In this document: piece by piece, positions 16,757-25,334 of the stretch
Position numbering within the stretch: position 1 is the first letter of the stretch
How the letters are laid out: every line of letters begins with the position of its first letter
Assembly: GCA_946411215.1 (NCBI GenBank)
Contig: CAMKDH010000003.1
Coordinates: 1 to 36,500, forward strand
Direction of reading: 5' to 3'
Length of the DNA stretch: 36,500 bases
Source: an uncultured Treponema sp.
Lineage (GTDB): Bacteria > Spirochaetota > Spirochaetia > Treponematales > Treponemataceae
Position numbers and translations under genes: made by a program
Notes under the pieces: model-generated
Databases searched by the model: none
What the model was told of the DNA's origin: nothing
The model's input: only the letters and a program-made list of their open reading frames with translations

Positions 16757-19060
16757 ATGAAAAAGATTTGGTTATTTTTGATTGTTTTATTGAGTATCTC
16801 ATTTGCAGCAACTGCCGCTGGAAAACGAATTGCAATATTTAATCCAACAGCAGAAGGGCTTTCTGCAGAAGAACAGAACTGGGTTCCTTCATCTGTAAGA
16901 CGACGTCTTGAAGCAAATTTCAACGACTATACAACTTATCAGCTTGTGGATATTCAGAACGAAGAACAAATCAAAAAAATCCAGAAGGATGCCGAAAGCT
17001 TTACACATAATCAGGATACAAGCATTGAAATTGGAAAGCTTGTTTCTGCCGAAATCGGTATTTTTTCAAACATCACAAAAGCAAACGGAAAATACATTCT
17101 TTCTACAAGCGTAACAAATCTTACTACAGGTGTCAGGCTTTCTTCTGTTACAACAGACAGCGTGGCAGAAGCTGTAAAGCTTTTTGAAGGCGCAGGCTCT
17201 TCTGTAAACAAGGTAACTGTAAAAATCTGCGACGACCTTGGAATTAAACTTTCTGCAATAGATCTTTATGTTCTTTTAAAAGGTCAGGATTTGTCAGAGA
17301 AAGATCAGATTTCGATGACACAGGAAGAGGTTAGTAAGTACGAAAAGAAACAGAAGGAACTTGAAAAACAGATTAAAGAAGTTTCTCTTTCTACAGAGCT
17401 CGATGCCGAAACTCGCAAAGCAAAGCTCGAAGCAGAAAAAGCACTTGCCGATCAGCAGAAGAAGATTGCCGAAGAACGACTTGAACGCTTAAGACTTCAG
17501 CAGCAGAGACTTTTGGAAGACCAGGAGCAGCAGAAAACTCGAACAGCAGCTCAGCGTGAAAAAATTGAACAGGCCGCAGCACTTGCAGAAAAACAGGCTA
17601 AGCTTGTACGTCAGCAAAAAATAGATTCTCTTTCTGTTGATAATCAGATTGCAATAATTGAAGCAAAAAAGCAGGCAATGGTTGATATTCATGAAAGTGT
17701 TCTTAGCCAGGAAAAATTTATAAAGCAGTCTGCAAATGATGAATATAAGGCACGCTGCGAAGCAATTGATGCAGAGCCTCTTCGCAATGGAGAAACAGAT
17801 TCAAAAGGAAAAATCCTTCCCGCAGTTCAACAGCTTAGAAAAGAACGCAAACTCGAAATCCGTAAAGAAATTGAATCAAAGGCCCTTGAAGACCTTGCAA
17901 AAATCCAGGGAAAAACTACAGAACAGGAAGATTCTCTTTACAACGATATTCAGAATGACCTTGAAAAGCTTCGTGCCCGCAGAACAATTTCTTCTATAGA
18001 AGATGGTCGCATTCTTGATATTGGAAACTACGCCGGTGACAAATATGAATGGGATACAACAGTTTCGCTTTATATAAACGACGTAAAGATTTTTGGTCAA
18101 AACGCAAATATTGCCTACAGCAACGTGAGTGGTAAAAATCCTGTTTCACCAGCTGCAGGTAATGCAAGTGCATGGAACGATTATCTTGATACGGTAGACC
18201 TTTATGATTATATGTTCCGCCGCAAGGTTCCAGCTATAACTCTCGAAGTTGATTATTCAATTGACGCAATGCCAGATAATTATCCTTCGATGTACAAAAT
18301 GACTTTGTATGAATTCCGTTTTATAGATACAATCAGCGGAAAGGTTGTTCAGTCAATTACTCCCGCAAAATCTTCTTACAGATTCTCGGTAAATCCAACT
18401 GTTGATATTTCTTACTACGGTAAATCTCTTTCGGCAAATTCGGAAAATGATTCTTCGAAGGCAAAAGCTTCTTCTGGCGAAAAGCACCTTATTAAAACCG
18501 AAGAAGTAAAAACCGGAAAGAATTTTAAAAAGCGAAAAAAGATGGAGCCGATGTATGATCAGAAAAAAGACGGTGGGGCAAGATGTAATCTGGGTTTTAA
18601 TATTGCCCGTGCAGTTTCTGATCAATTAATGGAAGATCCTGCTTCGGGCATTCAGCTTGAAGGTTACTGTTCAATTCCTCTTACACCCTTTATGTTCATG
18701 CAGCTGGATTATTCGTGGTATTCAATTCCATGGAAATTCAGTGTAGACAAAAATCTTCCAACAGAATTGACTTTTGCAAGCTTTAATTTGGGATTTAATT
18801 TCAGACCACGATTGCCTGGAAAAGTTCCAAACATTTATGTGCTTGGTGGCGCTGGTCCTGCTTTTTCTGACCATGAGCAGTACAAGAATTCAGAGGCTCT
18901 TTTTGGATATAAGGGAGCAGTGGGTATAGATATTCCAATGGCAGATTTCTGGTGCTTTACAGCAGAAACAGGAGTGCTTGGACTTGAAGATATGGAACCC
19001 GCTCCTTACGCAAAAATTGGTGTAGCTATTACTATTCCAAACTTTAAGATTTGGGATTAA
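16757..19060 (+). CDS. Secreted protein: CsgG/LpoB-like N-domain, long coiled coil, C-terminal beta-barrel-like domain
   Basis: Signal peptide; RIAIFNPTAEGLSAEEQNWVPSSVRRRLEANF...; K/E/Q-rich coiled coil; C-terminus with alternating aromatic beta strands (YCSIPLTPFMFMQLDYSWYSIPWKF...). Confidence 0.7.
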   Translation: MKKIWLFLIVLLSISFAATAAGKRIAIFNPTAEGLSAEEQNWVPSSVRRRLEANFNDYTTYQLVDIQNEEQIKKIQKDAESFTHNQDTSIEIGKLVSAEIGIFSNITKANGKYILSTSVTNLTTGVRLSSVTTDSVAEAVKLFEGAGSSVNKVTVKICDDLGIKLSAIDLYVLLKGQDLSEKDQISMTQEEVSKYEKKQKELEKQIKEVSLSTELDAETRKAKLEAEKALADQQKKIAEERLERLRLQQQRLLEDQEQQKTRTAAQREKIEQAAALAEKQAKLVRQQKIDSLSVDNQIAIIEAKKQAMVDIHESVLSQEKFIKQSANDEYKARCEAIDAEPLRNGETDSKGKILPAVQQLRKERKLEIRKEIESKALEDLAKIQGKTTEQEDSLYNDIQNDLEKLRARRTISSIEDGRILDIGNYAGDKYEWDTTVSLYINDVKIFGQNANIAYSNVSGKNPVSPAAGNASAWNDYLDTVDLYDYMFRRKVPAITLEVDYSIDAMPDNYPSMYKMTLYEFRFIDTISGKVVQSITPAKSSYRFSVNPTVDISYYGKSLSANSENDSSKAKASSGEKHLIKTEEVKTGKNFKKRKKMEPMYDQKKDGGARCNLGFNIARAVSDQLMEDPASGIQLEGYCSIPLTPFMFMQLDYSWYSIPWKFSVDKNLPTELTFASFNLGFNFRPRLPGKVPNIYVLGGAGPAFSDHEQYKNSEALFGYKGAVGIDIPMADFWCFTAETGVLGLEDMEPAPYAKIGVAITIPNFKIWD

Positions 19061-19069
19061 AATATACCT

Positions 19070-19834
19070 ATGAATGTTTTTACATGGAGTCAAAAAGAAC
19101 TTCACGATTTTTCTCAAACTGATTTTTATAAAGGCGGCACAGGTGTTTCTGTAGGAAGCTTTGACGGTCTTCATCTGGGACATCGGTTTCTTTTGCAGGA
19201 GCTTGTTTCAAAATGTTCTTCAAAAAATATTGCTCCCGGTCTCATAACTTTTACAAGGCCGCTTCCTGCTTACAAACATTCCGATGATTACACTGGAGAT
19301 ATTTCTACACTAGGTCAGCGTCTGAGACTTTTTGAAGAAATGGGAATGCAGTTTGTTTTTATTGTAGATTTTACCCAGGATTTTTCGGGGCTCAAAGGCG
19401 TGGACTTTTTAAATATCCTTCATGAGAATTTGAATATGAAATTTATTGCCGAAGGAATTGATTTTAGATGCGGATACAAGGGCGCCACAGATACTCAGGC
19501 AATTAAATATTGGGCTGAACAAAACAATATTGATTTTTCTTTTGTTGATCCTGTTTATTACACCGAAGCCGATGGCGAAGAAGAACGCGTGAGCTCTTCG
19601 TATATCCGCAAAATGATTCAGAAAGGATTTTTTAATACTGCAAAAGAACTGCTTGCACGTCCATACCAGATTGATATCGAGCAGATAAAAGAGCAGGGCT
19701 GTTCAACACAAATTCTTCCGCCAGACGGTTTTTATTCCTGCACCGATGAAAACCAAAAATCAGTTCGAGTGCAGATTCAAAATCATCAGCTTGTAGCTAT
19801 TCCGGATTGTAAGTACATTACTATTTTATTGTAA
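19070..19834 (+). CDS. RibF-type FAD synthetase (adenylyltransferase), short form
   Basis: GVSVGSFDGLHLGHRFLLQELV, FLNILHENLNMKFIAEGIDFRCGYKGATDT, VSSSYIRKMIQKG; no full riboflavin kinase domain. Confidence 0.85.
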   Translation: MNVFTWSQKELHDFSQTDFYKGGTGVSVGSFDGLHLGHRFLLQELVSKCSSKNIAPGLITFTRPLPAYKHSDDYTGDISTLGQRLRLFEEMGMQFVFIVDFTQDFSGLKGVDFLNILHENLNMKFIAEGIDFRCGYKGATDTQAIKYWAEQNNIDFSFVDPVYYTEADGEEERVSSSYIRKMIQKGFFNTAKELLARPYQIDIEQIKEQGCSTQILPPDGFYSCTDENQKSVRVQIQNHQLVAIPDCKYITILL

Positions 19835-19869
19835 ATCTGCCGACAATAAATTATAATTAAATTACGATT

Positions 19870-21996
19870 ATGAAAAAACAGTTGTCTGCATTTTTTATAA
19901 TTTTGTTTTCTCTTTTTTGTATATCCTGTGACAGTATACTTGCAGACAAGTTAAATGAAAAATTCAACTTAACCCCTCCAATATATCTTTCTTATAAAAC
20001 AGATTACGGAAAAGCGCCAAGCCGTGTTACAATTACAAAAGGCGATGTTATTACAGAAGAAATGCTTCCTTCTGTTGCGTACGTAAACAATAACGGTTCA
20101 TCGTATTATTACTATGACGGCCAATACTATTATTATGATGATGACGAAAAAACCTTTGTGGGCTGGTATTATGATGATCAGTATACACAGGAAGTTCATG
20201 TTGGCGATGTTATTGAAGGTGCTTTAACGTTGTATGCCAAATGGTCAGATTCCTATGTGTATGTATATTATAATTTTTATTCAGATTATGGATACTATTC
20301 TCACTCGGATCGGATAAAGGTTGGTACAAAGCTTTCTTCTGATAACTGGTATTATCCTAAATATGACTTTTCAAGCGATTATGAATTCACTGGCTGGTAT
20401 TTAGATGTGGGGTACCAGACCTCCGCTGAAGGTTATGTTGTAACATCTGATATATACTTATATGCAAGTCTTTATCCAAAATATTATTATATAGATTATG
20501 TTACTTCATATTATTGTGACCCGTTGCCACAGGGAGCTGTACGTCGCGGCGAAACGCTAAGTTCATCTGAGCTTCCAACTCTTTATCCATATTCAGAGTA
20601 TGATAATATGGAATTTGAAGGCTGGTATTATGGCTCTGCTTGTGAAGACAGAGCAAATGTAGGTGATGAAGTAACAGGCAATATTACACTTTATGCAAAT
20701 TTTGTGCCAAGATATTATACAATTACGTATGAAACTTTTGGATGGGCAACTACTCCTGAAGACAGGATTTTATATAAGGGTGAGGAATTTACTTCATCAT
20801 ATCTTCCAGATCTAGTTTCAACGTATAATTCCATGAGATTTTTGGGATGGTATTTTGATTCTGAATGTGAGGTGTATCCTGCAAATGCGGGACAGATTAT
20901 AACTAGTGATACACGTTTATTTGCAAAATGGGAAACTATACCATCAACAAATATAGTAGAATATTGGCTTTATGATTTTGATGTATCAGACGAGTGTATG
21001 ATTTTGAATGAATATACTCACCTGGATGATGGCGGTGAATATTCTACTCCATCATATTTTGCAAATGAATTTTACAGGCAGGTAGGTGACGATTACGCAT
21101 TTTATGAGAGTTATACTTTTGATGGAGTAGAGTATTGTAATGTTAGCGTGTATAGAAACCTGTATTGTCATACTTTTGTTAGCGCCGAAAATTTGTGGAA
21201 GGTTCTTGAAAAATTTCCTATATTCCCGGATACGTCCCAATTTCAAAATGCTGTAAGTGTAGCAATAAACGATGTTAATCCAGATATGTCTGTGGTTGCT
21301 TCTGCAATTGCAGATCATAATAGAATGCAAAATTATTTAAGATTGAATTTAAGCAATTGTATCGAATTAACAGAGATTCCTGATAATTGTTTCGCGAATG
21401 AATTTTACTTAAAAGCAATTGTTCTGCCTGAATCTATTCAGACTATTGGAGAGGCTGCATTTAAATACTGTTCTGCATTGGAAGATACAGGCATTCTTTG
21501 GCAGAATTTAACAACAATTGGTGAAAGTGCTTATGAATATTCAGGACTTAAATATATAGAATTACATCGTTGTAATAGTCTTACAATAATTCCAAAAAAT
21601 ATGTTGGCCGGATGTTCTGCTTTAGAGACTGTTTTACTGCCTGAATCAATTCAAACTATTGGAGAAAATGCATTCCAGTCTTGTCAAAATCTTAGCAGCA
21701 TTCAGATTCCTCGTTATGTTACTCAAATAGGTGAACGGGCTTTTAGTGATTGCCTGCAATTAACCGAAATCGAAATTCCAAATGGTGTTTCAACAATCCC
21801 TCAGTATTGTTTTTATAATGATACTTCACTTAAGACAGTAATACTTCCTTCAACAATTACTTTGATAGAAAACTTGTCTTTCTATAATTGCCCTCTTGAA
21901 AATGTTTATTTCTATGGAACTGAATCCCAAAAAGATGGCATTACAAATTACGACACAACAATTTCTTCAGTTAATTGGGATTGTAATTATCATTAA
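19870..21996 (+). CDS. Lipoprotein with InlB-type repeats and BspA-like leucine-rich repeats
   Basis: LFCISCDS lipobox; FVGWYYDDQYTQEVHVGDVIEGALTLYAKW repeats; LLPESIQTIGENAFQSCQNLSSIQIPRYVTQIGERAFSDC LRRs. Confidence 0.9.
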   Translation: MKKQLSAFFIILFSLFCISCDSILADKLNEKFNLTPPIYLSYKTDYGKAPSRVTITKGDVITEEMLPSVAYVNNNGSSYYYYDGQYYYYDDDEKTFVGWYYDDQYTQEVHVGDVIEGALTLYAKWSDSYVYVYYNFYSDYGYYSHSDRIKVGTKLSSDNWYYPKYDFSSDYEFTGWYLDVGYQTSAEGYVVTSDIYLYASLYPKYYYIDYVTSYYCDPLPQGAVRRGETLSSSELPTLYPYSEYDNMEFEGWYYGSACEDRANVGDEVTGNITLYANFVPRYYTITYETFGWATTPEDRILYKGEEFTSSYLPDLVSTYNSMRFLGWYFDSECEVYPANAGQIITSDTRLFAKWETIPSTNIVEYWLYDFDVSDECMILNEYTHLDDGGEYSTPSYFANEFYRQVGDDYAFYESYTFDGVEYCNVSVYRNLYCHTFVSAENLWKVLEKFPIFPDTSQFQNAVSVAINDVNPDMSVVASAIADHNRMQNYLRLNLSNCIELTEIPDNCFANEFYLKAIVLPESIQTIGEAAFKYCSALEDTGILWQNLTTIGESAYEYSGLKYIELHRCNSLTIIPKNMLAGCSALETVLLPESIQTIGENAFQSCQNLSSIQIPRYVTQIGERAFSDCLQLTEIEIPNGVSTIPQYCFYNDTSLKTVILPSTITLIENLSFYNCPLENVYFYGTESQKDGITNYDTTISSVNWDCNYH

Positions 21997-22053
21997 TAGA
22001 CTATATTATTCAAATTAACTAAAACAAAAATCTCATTTAATAAAGGATTCTTT

Positions 22054-25000
22054 ATGACACACTCTACTCATTTATTTTCAAAAATCACAACATCCATTTG
22101 CATGTTTGCTTTTTTCCTGGTTTTTGCAGCATGTAGTCCTCAGACAATCCAGTTACAGCCTGAAGAAATTGAAGTTAGTTATACTGTTGAACACTGGCAG
22201 CAGAATGTTAGCGGAAACGGCTACGGAAATGAACCTGTTCTTACAGAAGTTTTATCAGGAATGACAGGTTCTTTCACAAATGCCATGACTAAGAATTATG
22301 AAGGCTTTGAAGCCAGAAATTTTGATCAGATAAAGCTTGCACGAGACACTACAACAATAATCAAAATTTATTATGACAGAAAATCAATCGAATATACCTT
22401 TGACGCAGGTGAAGGAAAGTTTGTCCACGGCGAATCAACCAAAACAGTAACCGGCCTTTATGGCGCCAGCGTTACCGCTCCTGATAATCCCCAGAAAGAG
22501 GGGTTTGATTTCGTTGTCTGGGATGAAACAGTTCCAGAAACTTTCGGCGCAGAGAATAAAACTTTTACTGCGTCATGGACACAAAAAACTTCTCAGGGTG
22601 AAGATGAACAGGGAGAAGGACAGGGAGAAAATCCTGAAAATCAAGGGGAAAATCCTGAACAGAATCAACAGACAACTGCAAGCTATACTGTAGAACATCA
22701 TCAGCAGAAAACAACCGGAGATGGATATACAACAATTTGGGATGATACAGAAGAAAAGACGGGAACTATAGGTGCACAGACTTCTGCCACTGCAAAAACT
22801 TACACAGGATTCACAGCAAAAACAATCAAACAAGAAACTATCGCTGAGGATGGAAGTACTGTTGTAATAATTGAATATGACAGAAATATAATTACTTACA
22901 CTTTTAATGCCGGAGACGGAATGTTCGATGATAATAATGCAGAAAAAACTGTAAGCGGCCGTTATGATACGAGTGTTTCTTTTACATCAGAACCATCTCG
23001 GCTAGGATATGAATTTAATAAATGGGATAAAACAATCCCACCTTACTTTGGTACAGAAAATCTTACTTTTAATGCATTATGGTATCGTTCTGATTCAAGA
23101 TATACTGTAGAACATTATCTTCAGGATCTTGAAGGTGATGGATATACTATTCAATCAAGTGATACTGAACATACACGTACTGGATTAACAGATACTATGA
23201 CAGAAGTTCGTCCAGGACAATATACAGGTTTTACTGCAAAAACAATCGAACAGAAAAAAATTGCTGCTGATGGAAGTACTGTTGTAAAGGTTTATTATGA
23301 TAGAGATATTATTACATATACCTTTGAAGATGACCTGGATTTCACAGATGATATTGTAATAAGCGGTCGTTACGGGGCAACTGTTCCTATTCCTGACATG
23401 GCAACCACGGGGTATGATTTTGGACATTGGCTTGGATTTGTTGATCCACCTGATACTTTTGGAACATATAATAACACGTTTAAAGCTATAACGGATCCAA
23501 GATCCGATACTCTAGTTACAATAAAATATTTCAAGCAAATAATTACAGGTAATACGGATGTAGTTTATACTGTTGATGAGATAAAACAAGAGAAAAAAAC
23601 ATCTGGATTTACATTAAATTCTAGTTTTTATCTAAAAGATTGTGATAATGATTCTGAATATAAAGATTATGAATATAGTCATGAAGATGGAGATGACCAA
23701 GTCAACCCTGATGGAAGTTCTGTTTTAAATATTTACTATAAACTTAAAACACTTACTTACAATTTTAATGCAAATGGTGGAAAATGGGGTGATTCTCAAG
23801 AAATTATGCCAATAAGTGGAACATTGGGCACTCGAGTTGTGGTTCCAGAAGATCCCGTTCGAGGTGGATATGAATTCTTAGGTTGGGATCGTGAAATCCC
23901 AGTAGTATTTGAACCTCTTATTGCTGGTTGGTATGTAATTGATATTTATGGAACATGGCAGGCAAGAGGAGATATTCGTTATAAAGTAGAACATTATCAG
24001 CAGAATCTGAGCGATAATGAATATACTCATGTATCAAATGAAGATGAAGATAGAACTGGTACAACAAATTCTTCTACAGAGGCCCGAGCAAATACTTACG
24101 AGGGCTTTACTGCAAAACCTTTTACTCAAGAAAAAATAGCTGGTGATGGTTCTACAGTAGTTAAAATCTTCTATGACAGAAATAATATAACCTATACCTT
24201 TAATCCTAACGGTGGAAGTTTGAATGGTTCTCCTCAGACTCAAACTCAGACTGTACGTTATGGAACTTTAGTTCCTGTTCCTCAGGCGCCTTCTTTAAAT
24301 GGCGATTGGACCTTTGACGGCTGGTACGAAGGTCAGTTTATTGCTCCTGAATATACTCCTTCTGCTACTAATACTAGAAATATTGATGTATATGCACACT
24401 GGAAATATACTCCAAAAAATGTTCTGGGTGGTGGTATAAGCTTTGATGGAACAACCTTTACATATACTGACGAAGTATATGTAATAGACCCTGCAAAAAC
24501 AGGTGAAAACATTACAGTAATACCTGGAACTAACAAAAATGGAGTATTTATAAATAACCGTACTACAAAATTAAGTCCATTTATTATGAGTAAATATGAA
24601 GTTACACAGGAGCTTTATACTGCAGTTATGACAGGTCAGACTGTTACAAAAGATGGTAAAACTTATGAACTCGATGCAGCTCCATTTAAATGTAAAACAA
24701 ATGAACATGCCGGTGATATCCAGAAATATCGCCCGGCAGACAATATCAACTGGTATGATGCCGTATACTTCTGTAATGCTCTTTCAGAAAAACTTGGACT
24801 TACAAAACCTTATGAAATAACTGATATTTTAGTTATTAATGGTCATATAGAACATGCAGATGTAACTCTTGTTCCTGGTGCAAACGGTTACCGTCTTCCA
24901 ACAGAAGCAGAATGGGAGTTTGCCGCACGCGGTGGAAATCCTTCTGACGAAACTAACTGGAATTACACTTATAGTGGAAGCGATGCTATTAATAAAGTAG

Positions 25001-25290
25001 GCTGGGCTAATGAAACCTCTGGAACTCACCAGGTTGGAAAAAAGGCTCCTAACTATCTTGGAATATATGATATGAGCGGAAACGTATATGAATGGTGTTA
25101 TGACTGGCAGGACGGAATTTACCAGGGAGAAGTTACTGATCCAACTGGAGGAACTCTGCAGAATGTAAAGGTTTTCCGTGGAGGTGGATACACTGATGAC
25201 GGATTATGTAGAGTCTGGCAAAGACAATATCAAAGACTTACCTTGAGATATCAAGAATCAGGTTTGCGACTTGTTCGTTCTGCCCAGTAA
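22054..25290 (+). CDS. Lipoprotein with InlB/MucBP-like repeats and C-terminal formylglycine-generating-enzyme (SUMF1) fold domain
   Basis: FLVFAACSPQ lipobox; repeated YTVEHYQQN...GFTAKTI...DGSTVVKIYYDRNIITYTFNAG; C-terminal MSKYEVTQELYTAVM...INWYDAVYFCNALSEKLGL...GYRLPTEAEWEFAARGG...DMSGNVYEWCYDW...VFRGGGY. Confidence 0.93.
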   Translation: MTHSTHLFSKITTSICMFAFFLVFAACSPQTIQLQPEEIEVSYTVEHWQQNVSGNGYGNEPVLTEVLSGMTGSFTNAMTKNYEGFEARNFDQIKLARDTTTIIKIYYDRKSIEYTFDAGEGKFVHGESTKTVTGLYGASVTAPDNPQKEGFDFVVWDETVPETFGAENKTFTASWTQKTSQGEDEQGEGQGENPENQGENPEQNQQTTASYTVEHHQQKTTGDGYTTIWDDTEEKTGTIGAQTSATAKTYTGFTAKTIKQETIAEDGSTVVIIEYDRNIITYTFNAGDGMFDDNNAEKTVSGRYDTSVSFTSEPSRLGYEFNKWDKTIPPYFGTENLTFNALWYRSDSRYTVEHYLQDLEGDGYTIQSSDTEHTRTGLTDTMTEVRPGQYTGFTAKTIEQKKIAADGSTVVKVYYDRDIITYTFEDDLDFTDDIVISGRYGATVPIPDMATTGYDFGHWLGFVDPPDTFGTYNNTFKAITDPRSDTLVTIKYFKQIITGNTDVVYTVDEIKQEKKTSGFTLNSSFYLKDCDNDSEYKDYEYSHEDGDDQVNPDGSSVLNIYYKLKTLTYNFNANGGKWGDSQEIMPISGTLGTRVVVPEDPVRGGYEFLGWDREIPVVFEPLIAGWYVIDIYGTWQARGDIRYKVEHYQQNLSDNEYTHVSNEDEDRTGTTNSSTEARANTYEGFTAKPFTQEKIAGDGSTVVKIFYDRNNITYTFNPNGGSLNGSPQTQTQTVRYGTLVPVPQAPSLNGDWTFDGWYEGQFIAPEYTPSATNTRNIDVYAHWKYTPKNVLGGGISFDGTTFTYTDEVYVIDPAKTGENITVIPGTNKNGVFINNRTTKLSPFIMSKYEVTQELYTAVMTGQTVTKDGKTYELDAAPFKCKTNEHAGDIQKYRPADNINWYDAVYFCNALSEKLGLTKPYEITDILVINGHIEHADVTLVPGANGYRLPTEAEWEFAARGGNPSDETNWNYTYSGSDAINKVGWANETSGTHQVGKKAPNYLGIYDMSGNVYEWCYDWQDGIYQGEVTDPTGGTLQNVKVFRGGGYTDDGLCRVWQRQYQRLTLRYQESGLRLVRSAQ

Positions 25291-25299
25291 TTAAAGAAC

Positions 25300-25334
25300 A
25301 GCCGGATTTGTATTCAAGATCCGGCTATTTTTTT
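25300..25334 (+). terminator. Rho-independent terminator
   Basis: AGCCGGATttgtattcaagATCCGGCTATTTTTTT. Confidence 0.85.
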
